Shown piece after piece: positions 1 through 7,369 of a DNA stretch of 20,140 nucleotides; position 1 is the first letter of the stretch; every line of letters starts with the position of its first letter. The notes under the pieces are model-generated. The model ran no database searches, was not told the DNA's origin, and saw nothing but the letters and a program-made list of their open reading frames with translations. Origin of the DNA: JAWVZU01 sp033722075 (GTDB taxonomy: Bacteria > Pseudomonadota > Gammaproteobacteria > Xanthomonadales > SZUA-38); assembly GCA_033722075.1 (NCBI GenBank), contig JAWVZU010000036.1:1-20140 (forward strand), written 5' to 3'. Made by a program: the position numbers and the translations under genes.

Positions 1-1
1 A

Positions 2-1363
2 TTCCCGGACACCCGCTACACGCTGGCGATCTCGGCGGACGACTGCACGGGCTGCGCTCAATGCGTCGAAGTCTGTCCGGTACGCAGCCCCGAAGCGAGC
101 GGGCGTCGGGCCATCAACATGGTCGAATACGGGCCGCTCCGCGAGGCCAACCGGGAGCAGTTCCGTTACTTCCAGAAGCTGCCGGTCAATGACCGCAGCC
201 GGGTGGATTTCGGCACGGTGCGCGGTGCCCAGTTCCTGGAGCCCCTGTTCGAGTTTTCCGGCGCCTGCGCCGGCTGCGGCGAGACGCCCTATCTGAAACT
301 CGTCTCCCAGCTGTTCGGGGACCGGTTGATGGTGGCCAATGCCACCGGCTGTTCCTCGATCTATGGCGGCAATCTGCCGACCACGCCTTGGACGCACAAT
401 GCCGAAGGGCGCGGCCCCGCCTGGTCCAACTCGCTGTTCGAAGACAATGCGGAATTCGGGCTGGGCATGCGGGTTGCTTCCGATGCCCGCCTCGCCGAGG
501 CTCGACGCCTGCTGGGCCTGCTCGCGCCGCGCCTGGAGGACTGCGACGTTGAAGCGTTGCTGACCGCACCCCAGCGTACCGAGTCGCAATTGCGGCAACA
601 AAGGGGTCGAGTTGCGGCCCTTTGCAGGGCACTGGAAGCCCTCGGCGACGATGCTCATGCTCAGCGATTGCTCAGCGTGGCCGATCACCTGGTGCGTCGC
701 AGCGTCTGGATCGTGGGCGGTGATGGTTGGGCCTACGACATCGGTTCCTCCGGCGTGGACCATGTTCTGGCCAGCGGGAGGGACGTCAACCTGCTGGTTC
801 TGGACACGGAGGTCTATTCCAACACCGGCGGACAGGCTTCCAAGGCGACGCCCATCGGTGCGGTGGCCAAGTTCGCCTTCGGCGGCAAGCAGGTACCCAA
901 GAAGGACCTGGCCTTGCAGGCCATCGCCTACGGTAACGTGTTCGTCGCCCGGGTGGCCCTGGGGTCGAACCCACAGCAGACCCTGCTGGCGTTGCGGGAA
1001 GCGGAGGCCTATCCGGGCCCGTCGCTGATCCTCGCCTACAGCCACTGCATTGCCCACGGCATCAACATGCAGAAGGGCATGGACCAGCAGAAGCGGGCCG
1101 TCCACTCGGGTTACTGGCCGCTGATCCGCTATAACCCGGAGGTGCGCGGATCCGGCGAAAATCCCTTCATCCTCGATTCGCAGCGGCCCACGTTGACCTT
1201 TGGCGAATACGCCGAGAACGAGCTGCGCTATCGGATGTTGCGCAAGACCAACCCGGACCAGGCCCAGGCGCTGATGGACTCGGCCCAGGCCCAGGTCACC
1301 GCCAAGTACCGGCTCTATGAAGAGATGGCTGCCACCGGCAGCGAATCGGAGTCCCCGCAATGA
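2..1363 (+). CDS. nifJ: Pyruvate:ferredoxin (flavodoxin) oxidoreductase, C-terminal part (5' end outside window)
   Basis: The enzyme decarboxylates pyruvate with CoA to acetyl-CoA and CO2 and passes electrons to ferredoxin or flavodoxin in the cytosol. The frame is open from base 2, so the first in-frame ATG (119) is internal. Bases 44-79 encode a 4Fe-4S motif, CTGCAQCVEVCP, the last cluster of the ferredoxin-like domain. The TPP-binding domain follows: CAGCGETPY, then NATGCSSIYGGNLPTTPW, then the Mg/TPP signature GDGWAYDIG and DTEVYSNTGGQ. A late SHCIAHGINM stretch and a C-terminal tail match the single-chain NifJ architecture. About 454 residues are visible of a family near 1,200, so the upstream two-thirds is missing. 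The last four bases overlap the start of the next gene (ATGA), implying coupled translation. The family call is very secure; whether it acts in anaerobic metabolism or feeds nitrogenase cannot be told from here. Confidence 0.96.
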   Translation, partial: FPDTRYTLAISADDCTGCAQCVEVCPVRSPEASGRRAINMVEYGPLREANREQFRYFQKLPVNDRSRVDFGTVRGAQFLEPLFEFSGACAGCGETPYLKLVSQLFGDRLMVANATGCSSIYGGNLPTTPWTHNAEGRGPAWSNSLFEDNAEFGLGMRVASDARLAEARRLLGLLAPRLEDCDVEALLTAPQRTESQLRQQRGRVAALCRALEALGDDAHAQRLLSVADHLVRRSVWIVGGDGWAYDIGSSGVDHVLASGRDVNLLVLDTEVYSNTGGQASKATPIGAVAKFAFGGKQVPKKDLALQAIAYGNVFVARVALGSNPQQTLLALREAEAYPGPSLILAYSHCIAHGINMQKGMDQQKRAVHSGYWPLIRYNPEVRGSGENPFILDSQRPTLTFGEYAENELRYRMLRKTNPDQAQALMDSAQAQVTAKYRLYEEMAATGSESESPQ

Positions 1364-2361
1364 ACCTGGAAACCACCTATCTCGGTCTCGACCTGCCGCA
1401 TCCGCTGGTCGCTTCCTCGTCGCCGATCTCCAAGTCGCTGGACGGCATTCGCCGGCTCGAAGAGGGCGGGGCCGCGGCAATCGTGCTGTTTTCGCTGTTC
1501 GAGGAGCAGCTCCGCCAGGAGCAGGAGTCCTTCGATCACCTCACGTCGGTGGGGACCGAGTCCTACGGGGAATCGCTGGGCTTCTTCCCGGACGCCGTGG
1601 AATACGATCGCGCCCCCGATGACTATCTCGAACTGATCTCGAACGCGGTCGAGGCGGTCGATGTGCCGATCATCGCGAGCCTGAACGGCACGACCCTGGA
1701 AGCCTGGACCGACTATGCGGGGCAGATCGAAGAAGCCGGAGCGGCTGCTCTCGAGCTCAACGTCTATCACCTTCCAACCGATCTCAACACGACCGGGGCA
1801 GCGGTCGAGAGTCGCTACACGGAGATCGTCCGGGCCGTCTGCGAAACGGTGGATATCCCGGTAGCGGTCAAACTCGGCCCCTATTTCAGTGCGCCGGGCG
1901 ACCTGTTCGGCCAGCTGATCGATGCCGGGGCGTCCGGGCTGGTGCTCTTCAACCGCTTCTACCAGCCCGATTTTGACCTGGAAAAAATGGAAGTCGAGCC
2001 CAGCCTGGAACTGAGCCAATCCTACGAGATGCGCCTGCCCCTGCTGTGGATCGCCGTCTGCTTCGGGCGGATCGAGGCCTCGCTGGCGGCAACCACCGGG
2101 GTCCAGACCGGCGTGGATGCGGCAAAATACATCCTCGCCGGCGCCGATGCCGTGATGACGACCTCGTCCCTGCTGCGTAACGGGCCCGATCATCTACGGG
2201 TCATCTGCGAGCAGCTGGAGCAGTGGATGGACCGGCGGGACTTCGAATCGGTCCGGCAGATCAAGGGCTCGATGAGTCGCCAGCGGGTCGCTGATCCGAG
2301 CACGTTCGAACGGGCCAACTATATCCGGACACTGCAGAGCTGGAAGAACCCCTATCTCTAG
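1360..2361 (+). CDS. Dihydroorotate dehydrogenase-like flavoprotein paired with NifJ
   Basis: This 333-residue protein has a TIM-barrel flavoprotein layout like class 1 dihydroorotate dehydrogenases. The N terminus is TTYLGLDLPHPLVASSSPIS, there is an LELNVYHLPTD segment near residue 145, VAVKLGPYFS near 170 and GASGLVLFNRFYQPD near 190, and the late TTGVQTGVDAAKYILAGAD segment suits FMN phosphate binding. The start is ATG at 1360, preceded by GGAG eight bases upstream and overlapping the nifJ stop. Proteins of this type, usually annotated dihydroorotate dehydrogenase-like, are often found directly after nifJ, so a redox role linked to pyruvate:ferredoxin oxidoreductase is more likely than pyrimidine synthesis. 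The true substrate is unknown. A clear terminator was not seen after the stop. Confidence 0.85.
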   Translation: MNLETTYLGLDLPHPLVASSSPISKSLDGIRRLEEGGAAAIVLFSLFEEQLRQEQESFDHLTSVGTESYGESLGFFPDAVEYDRAPDDYLELISNAVEAVDVPIIASLNGTTLEAWTDYAGQIEEAGAAALELNVYHLPTDLNTTGAAVESRYTEIVRAVCETVDIPVAVKLGPYFSAPGDLFGQLIDAGASGLVLFNRFYQPDFDLEKMEVEPSLELSQSYEMRLPLLWIAVCFGRIEASLAATTGVQTGVDAAKYILAGADAVMTTSSLLRNGPDHLRVICEQLEQWMDRRDFESVRQIKGSMSRQRVADPSTFERANYIRTLQSWKNPYL

Positions 2362-2376
2362 AGCACCCAGAAGGGA

Positions 2377-2612
2377 CTATTCGAACCCGTCCTTGAACAC
2401 CACCTGCGTCCCGCGCAGGAGCACAACACTGCCCTCGTCGCGCGTGGCGGGGGCGCCAACGGTGATCTGCTCTCCCGATATGGCGATCGAAGCGCCGAAC
2501 GCGTCTTCATCGTCCTCGACGTCATACGACCGTTTCCCTCGCCGGGCGATCCGACCAGCATGACGTCATTCTCCAGCACGACCGAAGTGCCGAACTCCGA
2601 TCCGGTTCCGTG
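2377..2612 (-). pseudogene. Decayed 3' end of an FG-GAP repeat secreted protein
   Basis: Read on the minus strand, two frames give pieces of an FG-GAP propeller. The upstream piece (about 2612-2535) reads GTGSEFGTSVVLENDVMLVG followed by SPGEGNG. After a frame change the downstream piece reads YDVEDDEDAFGASIAISG, then EQITVGAPATRDEGSVVLLR, and ends ...VVFKDGFE at a stop codon at 2379-2377. The FG-x-S-[IV] plus VGAP/VGSP pattern is the same as in the intact gene at 2914-5541, and both end in an F-x-D-G-F-E tail. No start codon or upstream domains are present and the frame is broken, so this is a truncated remnant. A sequencing error could explain the frameshift but not the missing N terminus. 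Confidence 0.7.
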
Positions 2613-2712
2613 ACGGGCTCATCGGACGGACTTTGATTGTCCCAGCATGAACCTGAAACCGCGTAGCGACCTCCTTCGCTCCAACGCGTCAACAGATCGT
2701 GAATTTCTGGTC

Positions 2713-2718
2713 TATAAT
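2713..2718 (+). promoter_or_regulatory. Candidate -10 element for the secreted-protein cassette
   Basis: A perfect TATAAT lies about 195 bases before the start of the large secreted protein. No good -35 hexamer sits 16-18 bases upstream (the sequence there is near CAACAG), so this is only a candidate. If it is used, the transcript carries a leader of roughly 190 nucleotides. Confidence 0.3.
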
Positions 2719-2757
2719 GAGCGGAGCAGCTCAAGATCTCTCCGAGTTCCCAAGGGC

Positions 2758-2830
2758 CTGGTTGGAGAGGGGCCTCAGAAACCAGCGCCCGCGATAGGTC
2801 TACAGCCTTGGCCCCACCCGCTACGGGGGC
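2758..2830 (+). other. Potentially structured leader region with two stem-loops
   Basis: Two inverted repeats lie between the candidate -10 and the start codon at 2914. The first is CTGGTT (2758-2763) with AACCAG (2780-2785), enclosing an inner GAG/CTC stem behind a 3x3 internal loop. The second is GCCCC (2811-2815) with GGGGC (2826-2830), with a competing CCCG/CGGG pairing inside. I could not match it to a known riboswitch class, including the c-di-GMP aptamers. It may be a regulatory leader or chance pairing in GC-rich DNA. Confidence 0.3.
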
Positions 2831-2913
2831 TCTGGCATGAACCTTTTTCGGATCAACACCTGCCTGATCGGTCCCTCGATCCTGTCCTGCGCTTCACGGC
2901 TCGGTGAGCACGC

Positions 2914-5541
2914 ATGATGAATGCGCGAACAATCCTGTCAGCAGCATTGTTTTTGGTAACACAGGCAGGCTGGTCCGCGATCCTGAGCATTGGCGCCGAA
3001 GAGGGTGCGCCGGGCCAGAACGATGTGATTCCGGTGTCGATCAAGACTGACCCGGGGGAGGAAATTACCGCAATTCAGTTCGATGTTGAGATTCCAGAAA
3101 TCAATGTGCTGGAACTGCCCACCGACACCACGATGAGTGCAGATGCTTCCGTGCGCATTGACCACGTCACGCGATTCGATCAGATCAACGCCGGCCAGTC
3201 CGCGATCATCACCGTGTACTCGCCCTCCAACGCAAACCTATCGACTACAACCGAGGATCGAATCCTCATGGAGTTGCCTGTGGTCGTCAATTCGGATCGA
3301 CGGGATGGCGATACCACTGCCATCAACATCACCAATGTCCTGGCGGTGGAGTTCGATGAGGTAAGCCGGCGTGTAAGCACCGTACCGGTGTCGATCTCCA
3401 ACGGAAGTTTCACTGTCCGGGAGACCGGCGCTACCGTGACGCTGACCATCGACCGGACACCGGATGGCACCGAAGTCGATCCGGGCGAGCAACTGGACTA
3501 TGTCGTTAGCGTTTCGAGCAGCGGGAGTGCTGCGCGAGCGTTTGTTGTGCGCGTTGACCTGACGGGCCGTGGGGCCACGCTGGTAGATGGCCCTTCTGCA
3601 ACCGGCGATTTCATCTCGGCGTCAGCCGATGGAGAGGTCATCGAGGCGGGCGTGGAGGAACTGACCATGACATCGACGCTCTCGTTCTCATTGCAGGTCG
3701 ACAACCCGTTTCCCTTGACAACCCCGCAATTGGAGATCGAGGCGAAGGCGATTCCCGATCCCAGCGGCAGCAACATCGTACAGACCAGCACCACCGACAC
3801 GGTTGCCGTCCGCACTTTCACCGATCTGGTCGTCCAACTGGCCGACAGACTGCTGGTCGACAATGACGCAGACGGGCACGCCAATCCGAGCGACATCATT
3901 CGCTTTGATCTACAGCTGGTCAACAACGGCAATCAGGCCATCGGGCCATTGCGAATTCGACAGGTGCTCCCGACCGGTGCAAGTCTTGTCGAGGGGAGTA
4001 TCAATACCAACGGGGTGGTCACGCTCGACCCGGGCGCCGATATGCGAGGCCCCCAAATCCTCGATGTCACGCTTCAGGAATTGCCCGGCAATTCCGAACG
4101 AGGGGAGCTTCGCTACGAAATCCAGATTACCGACAATCCGCCGCCACGCCAGCCGCTGGAGATCCAGAACCTCATCACGATCGACGGTATCGACAGGCTC
4201 AGTGACAACGAGTCGACCAGCACTCCGACGGATGCCAACATCATCACGGTTGGTTCGGTCGCCCCGGTCCTACCGCCGGTGGATTCGGCGATGGGCGGCG
4301 CATTTGGGGAAACCACGGCCATCTCCGGCGATCTCGTGGCGATCGGATCTCCGATGGAAGGCAACGGCTTGGTCCGGGTCTATCGCATTGAAGACGATGG
4401 CAGCCGGACCTTGCTTCAGACCATATCCAGCGATGATCCCGACATCCAGGCATCCACCGAATTCGGATCATCGATTGCCTTTGACGAAAACGGCGAAGTT
4501 CTCGTGGTGGGGGCTCCGGGGAACGCCCCGCAAGCCCGCAAAGGGCTCAACCCGGCGAAAGCCGTTGTCCTGTCCCGGCTGGGGGTTGGCGGTACTCAGG
4601 ACACTTTTGCAAGCATTGGCCAGAACCTGACCGGGAACGGCATGAACGCGGATGACCGATTCGGCGCCGCGGTAGACATTGACGGTGGCATGATCTTCGT
4701 TGGCGCGCCCATGGACGAAAGCGGCGACGACAATCCCGGGCAGGGCACCGGGGCGACCTATGTATTTGAAGTGGCTGCCACCACTCAGCCACAACTCAGC
4801 AAGATAAAGCTCTCCAACGCATCGCAATTCGGAGCTTCACTCAGTTGCCGCAATGGAAACCTCGTCGTCGGGGCGCCAGATTCACCCATCAGCCAGGCGA
4901 GTGCGGGCGTCGCTGCCCTGTATCCGACGATTGCCGACAATCTGAGCGACCCAAGCCCAACCGTGCTCACGACACCAAGCCCGAATGACGGCGATGAATT
5001 TGGCGCCTCCGTGGATCTGGAAGGCGATTCCATTCTGGTTGGTTCGCCAAGCGATGACCAGGGAGCAAGCGATTCGGGGGCTGTCTACCGCTATGGATTG
5101 GACGGTTCGTTGCGTCAGACGCTGCTTTCGCCGTTGGTCGAACGCATCGCCGGCGCCCGTTTCGGCGGATCGGTGGCGGTGCAGGACGGCAAGGCGCTGA
5201 TCGGGGCTCAGGGGGCAAATGCACCGGGCGGTCTGCTCGGGGCAGGCGCGGCGTACCTCTACAACTTCAACGCCGCGAAGGGTCCTGGCGGTACTTTCGA
5301 GTTGGAGCAGACCATCGGCGCATTCAGTGCAGCGACCAGTGAGCTCGATTCCGGTTCCTCGGTGCCACTGGCCAGGAAAAGGCAAGCCGGTTTTGGTGCG
5401 TCTGTCGCGTTGAGCGGTGGGCGGTTTGCGATCGGCGCGCCGGCTTCGGATAGCGGTACCGGTGGCGCCGCGATTCGCCTGAGCGCTGGTGCCGAGCTCA
5501 CCACCGAAGAGGTTTTTGCAGACGGTTTCGAGGGTCCGTGA
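2914..5541 (+). CDS. Secreted multidomain protein: cohesin-like domain, DUF11-like domains, seven FG-GAP propeller repeats, DGFE tail
   Basis: This 875-residue protein begins with a signal peptide (residues 1-22, ending AGWSA). Residues about 23-170 resemble a cohesin-type beta-sandwich: start ILSIGAEEGAPGQNDVIPVS, middle ITAIQFDVEIP, end VPVSISNGSFTV. Two DUF11-like beta domains follow (about 173-300 and 302-445); the second opens with a calcium-loop sequence DNDADGHANPSD (316-327). The C-terminal half holds seven FG-[AGES]-[ST] repeats, beginning near residues 464, 517, 583, 639, 696, 750 and 827, each followed by a VGAP/IGSP-type turn, as expected for a seven-bladed integrin-alpha-like propeller. 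It ends VFADGFEGP, like the neighbouring pseudogene. Start ATG 2914 has GGTGAG five bases upstream. It abuts the next gene. By eye its GC content is lower than its neighbours'. A surface or extracellular binding role is inferred; the ligand is unknown. Confidence 0.85.
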   Translation: MMNARTILSAALFLVTQAGWSAILSIGAEEGAPGQNDVIPVSIKTDPGEEITAIQFDVEIPEINVLELPTDTTMSADASVRIDHVTRFDQINAGQSAIITVYSPSNANLSTTTEDRILMELPVVVNSDRRDGDTTAINITNVLAVEFDEVSRRVSTVPVSISNGSFTVRETGATVTLTIDRTPDGTEVDPGEQLDYVVSVSSSGSAARAFVVRVDLTGRGATLVDGPSATGDFISASADGEVIEAGVEELTMTSTLSFSLQVDNPFPLTTPQLEIEAKAIPDPSGSNIVQTSTTDTVAVRTFTDLVVQLADRLLVDNDADGHANPSDIIRFDLQLVNNGNQAIGPLRIRQVLPTGASLVEGSINTNGVVTLDPGADMRGPQILDVTLQELPGNSERGELRYEIQITDNPPPRQPLEIQNLITIDGIDRLSDNESTSTPTDANIITVGSVAPVLPPVDSAMGGAFGETTAISGDLVAIGSPMEGNGLVRVYRIEDDGSRTLLQTISSDDPDIQASTEFGSSIAFDENGEVLVVGAPGNAPQARKGLNPAKAVVLSRLGVGGTQDTFASIGQNLTGNGMNADDRFGAAVDIDGGMIFVGAPMDESGDDNPGQGTGATYVFEVAATTQPQLSKIKLSNASQFGASLSCRNGNLVVGAPDSPISQASAGVAALYPTIADNLSDPSPTVLTTPSPNDGDEFGASVDLEGDSILVGSPSDDQGASDSGAVYRYGLDGSLRQTLLSPLVERIAGARFGGSVAVQDGKALIGAQGANAPGGLLGAGAAYLYNFNAAKGPGGTFELEQTIGAFSAATSELDSGSSVPLARKRQAGFGASVALSGGRFAIGAPASDSGTGGAAIRLSAGAELTTEEVFADGFEGP

Positions 5542-5972
5542 TGTCCAGATTGACAATTGCCGTATTGATGCTGATTCCCCTGACATGCGGAGCACAGGAA
5601 GCGACCTTGGGTGCGGACGACTACGCCTGCGTGGCCGTGAACCGGAACGAAACCGGAATCGATATAAGGATGGACATCGAAGAAACGGGCGACGCCGATG
5701 TCCCGGGCGAAGTCAACGTAGCCGATCTGGTTTGCGCCGTCGGATTCTGCAACGTTGTTCTCACCAACGAAGTCCCCAACAAGTTCAAAGCTGACAATAC
5801 GGAGCCGGGTAGCATTGGGTTCTTTTCCGGCGACACCTGTGATCCAGCGCTCGAGCCAGGTTGTAATGATGGCGACCAGGTCTTTCTCGCGGTGGCACGG
5901 ATCGGGCAGCCATTTATGGTTGCGCCTCCGGTATCCGTCCCGGACCTGCCGGCCGCTTGTGAAGGGCAGTGA
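5541..5972 (+). CDS. Small secreted Cys-containing protein with a dockerin-like calcium loop
   Basis: This 143-residue protein has an N-terminal signal peptide (about residues 1-18, hydrophobic core AVLMLIPLTCGA). ATG 5541 overlaps the previous stop (TGATG); a GTG one codon earlier is also possible. Residues 51-62, DADVPGEVNVAD followed by LV, fit a dockerin/EF-hand calcium loop at D1, D3, G6, N9 and D12, with Pro replacing the usual acidic residue at position 5. Only one such loop is visible, whereas classical dockerins have two. The mature chain has Cys at 30, 65 and 70 and more around the CDPALEPGC stretch and near the C terminus, suggesting disulfides. No catalytic motif is seen. The gene lies in a tight run with a cohesin-like protein upstream and another secreted protein downstream. 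Its function is not known. Confidence 0.75.
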   Translation: MSRLTIAVLMLIPLTCGAQEATLGADDYACVAVNRNETGIDIRMDIEETGDADVPGEVNVADLVCAVGFCNVVLTNEVPNKFKADNTEPGSIGFFSGDTCDPALEPGCNDGDQVFLAVARIGQPFMVAPPVSVPDLPAACEGQ

Positions 5973-5995
5973 ACCAGTTCAAGGGAGTAAACATC

Positions 5996-6712
5996 ATGAT
6001 TCGAACGACGCTCGCTATTCTGTGTGTACTCGCCTGCTTCCCGGGACTTGCCCAGGTGCCCCAGCAGATCAACTTCCAGGGCCAGCTGGTCTCGGCGGAT
6101 GGAACGCCATTACCCGATGGCAGTTATGAGCTGGAGTTCGAGATTTTCAGCGACCTGACCGCGGGAGACCCGGGCACCGGGTTGTGGACGGAGCAGCACA
6201 CGGTCACGCTCTCCGGAGGCGTATTCTCGGTTTCCCTGGGCGCCACCACATCTCTGGACGGCGTCTTTTCGGACGGCAACCGGTTTATCGAAGTTCGCCA
6301 GCGTGACGCCGGCACGACCGACGCTTTCCTGCAGGCGGGCCCGAGACAGCAGATCCTCAGCGTGCCTTATGCACACAATGCCGAAATGGTGGAAGGCAAT
6401 CTCGTATGCGCAGGAATCATCGACCTGGCCGCGAACACCGTGGTCAAACAGTACGGCGGTACAGGCTGTAGCGGCTGGATCGCATCCGTCGAGCACCAAG
6501 GAACAGGTACCGACGCAGTGCGTTTCAAGACCGATCTGTTTGCCGATATTCCGGTCTGCACGCATGTGTGCCAGGAAGACGGATTACCCTCGACATCGGG
6601 GGGCGCATTCTCCGTGGATACATACATTACGACGTGCAGAAGTCATGCCGGATCGCTGCGAGATAAGCAGGTCATGATTCAGTGCATTGGTCCGAAAGGG
6701 CCGGGTAGCTAG
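5996..6712 (+). CDS. Secreted protein with a tail-fibre/collagen-like N-terminal beta domain
   Basis: This 238-residue protein has a signal peptide (residues 1-19, ending PGLA). Residues about 20-135 carry a domain recognisable from many bacterial surface and tail-fibre-like proteins: PQQINFQGQL, then DGSYELEFEIFSD, LWTEQHTVTLSGGVFSVSLG, and finally PRQQILSVPYAHNAE. The C-terminal half (about 140-238) is not recognised. It has several Cys (for example GCSGW, PVCTHVCQ and TTCRSH) and may be a disulfide-bonded beta domain. ATG 5996 is chosen because AGGGAG sits about seven bases upstream; a GTG at 5969 overlapping the previous stop lacks such a site. It is the last gene of the secreted cassette. 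Host interaction, matrix and ligand-binding roles are all possible; none is shown by the sequence. Confidence 0.75.
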   Translation: MIRTTLAILCVLACFPGLAQVPQQINFQGQLVSADGTPLPDGSYELEFEIFSDLTAGDPGTGLWTEQHTVTLSGGVFSVSLGATTSLDGVFSDGNRFIEVRQRDAGTTDAFLQAGPRQQILSVPYAHNAEMVEGNLVCAGIIDLAANTVVKQYGGTGCSGWIASVEHQGTGTDAVRFKTDLFADIPVCTHVCQEDGLPSTSGGAFSVDTYITTCRSHAGSLRDKQVMIQCIGPKGPGS

Positions 6713-6916
6713 AGCAGAAATTTCCCTTGGAATAAGGGATTGCGAATAGCGTCCCTGGCCGGAGTGTACGACGGTTGGCCTCGCGCAAATCAGCGCGGGA
6801 ATGGGAACGCGGTGACCTTTTCGAGCAGCGCACTGTCCGCCAATGACTGGATCATCGCTTTCGAAAGCCCGTCATGGCAATCGACGAGCCACGACCGGCT
6901 CGGCCAAGAGTGATCC

Positions 6917-7318
6917 TCAGCCCGTCACCGGCTCATCGAACTCCAGGGCATCGATGATCGCATTGAGCTCCGCCTGCTCCGGGCTGACCGCGGAACGAGG
7001 ATCCGGCCCGCGCCGGCTCGCAGCTTCGATCCGGGCGATGTAGTTCTCGGTGCACAGCGAGACGTTCTTCTTCAACAGTTCGAGGATGCCCGGAATCTCG
7101 TGCGCTTTTCGGACCCAGGTCTTGATGAACAGGCCCTCGTCCGGATCGATGTTGGGGCGGTAGCTTTGCTTTGTCAGCAGATCGTTGAACTGGTTGCACC
7201 AGTCGGCCGGCGCCTTGTGGCTGAGCTTGAAGTACAGGTCGATGTACGGGCTCTTGATGATCTTCGGCGGGCGCCGCTCGTCCAGGCCGACGATGCGGAT
7301 GTCACTGATCCCTTCCAT
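6917..7318 (-). CDS. Conserved-looking protein of unknown function
   Basis: This 133-residue cytosolic-looking protein starts MEGISDIRIVGLDERRPPKI. ATG 7318 has GGAG seven bases upstream; the longer frame to 7378 lacks support. Notable stretches are IIKSPYIDLYFKLSHKAP, ADWCNQFNDLL and EGLFIKTWVRKAHEIP, followed by a probable C-terminal helix through CTENYIARIEAASRR. It has no signal peptide or membrane segment. The compact, aromatic-rich core and charged helical tail suggest a real folded protein. I have a vague sense of similar small hypothetical proteins in proteobacteria but cannot name a family. It is divergent from the hydroxyproline genes and 205 bases from the secreted cassette, so its neighbours say little about its role. 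Confidence 0.75.
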   Translation of the reverse strand: MEGISDIRIVGLDERRPPKIIKSPYIDLYFKLSHKAPADWCNQFNDLLTKQSYRPNIDPDEGLFIKTWVRKAHEIPGILELLKKNVSLCTENYIARIEAASRRGPDPRSAVSPEQAELNAIIDALEFDEPVTG

Positions 7319-7341
7319 ACTGGGGCTCCAGGAAGATGCTT

Positions 7342-7357
7342 GCTGCGGGGACGCAGC
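7342..7357 (-). promoter_or_regulatory. Perfect 6-bp hairpin in the leader of the unknown gene
   Basis: GCTGCG (7342-7347) and CGCAGC (7352-7357) are exact inverted repeats around a four-base loop. The hairpin would lie in the 5' leader of the minus-strand gene starting at 7318, just after its candidate promoter. It could stabilise the mRNA or be an operator. Confidence 0.3.
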
Positions 7358-7369
7358 GTGCGGAAATCC

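Noticed and set aside
2647..2907. Open frame of 86 codons upstream of the secreted cassette
   Set aside because: It has no ribosome site and low-complexity, Arg/Pro-rich translation, and it overlaps the leader stem-loops; most likely chance.
6713..6916. 204-base gap after the secreted cassette, including a CCCTT/AAGGG hairpin (6724-6738) and a minus-strand open frame (6790-6924)
   Set aside because: The hairpin has a short stem and no following T-run, so a terminator call is not supported. The open frame gives plausible-looking protein sequence but has no start codon near its beginning and is out of frame with the upstream gene.
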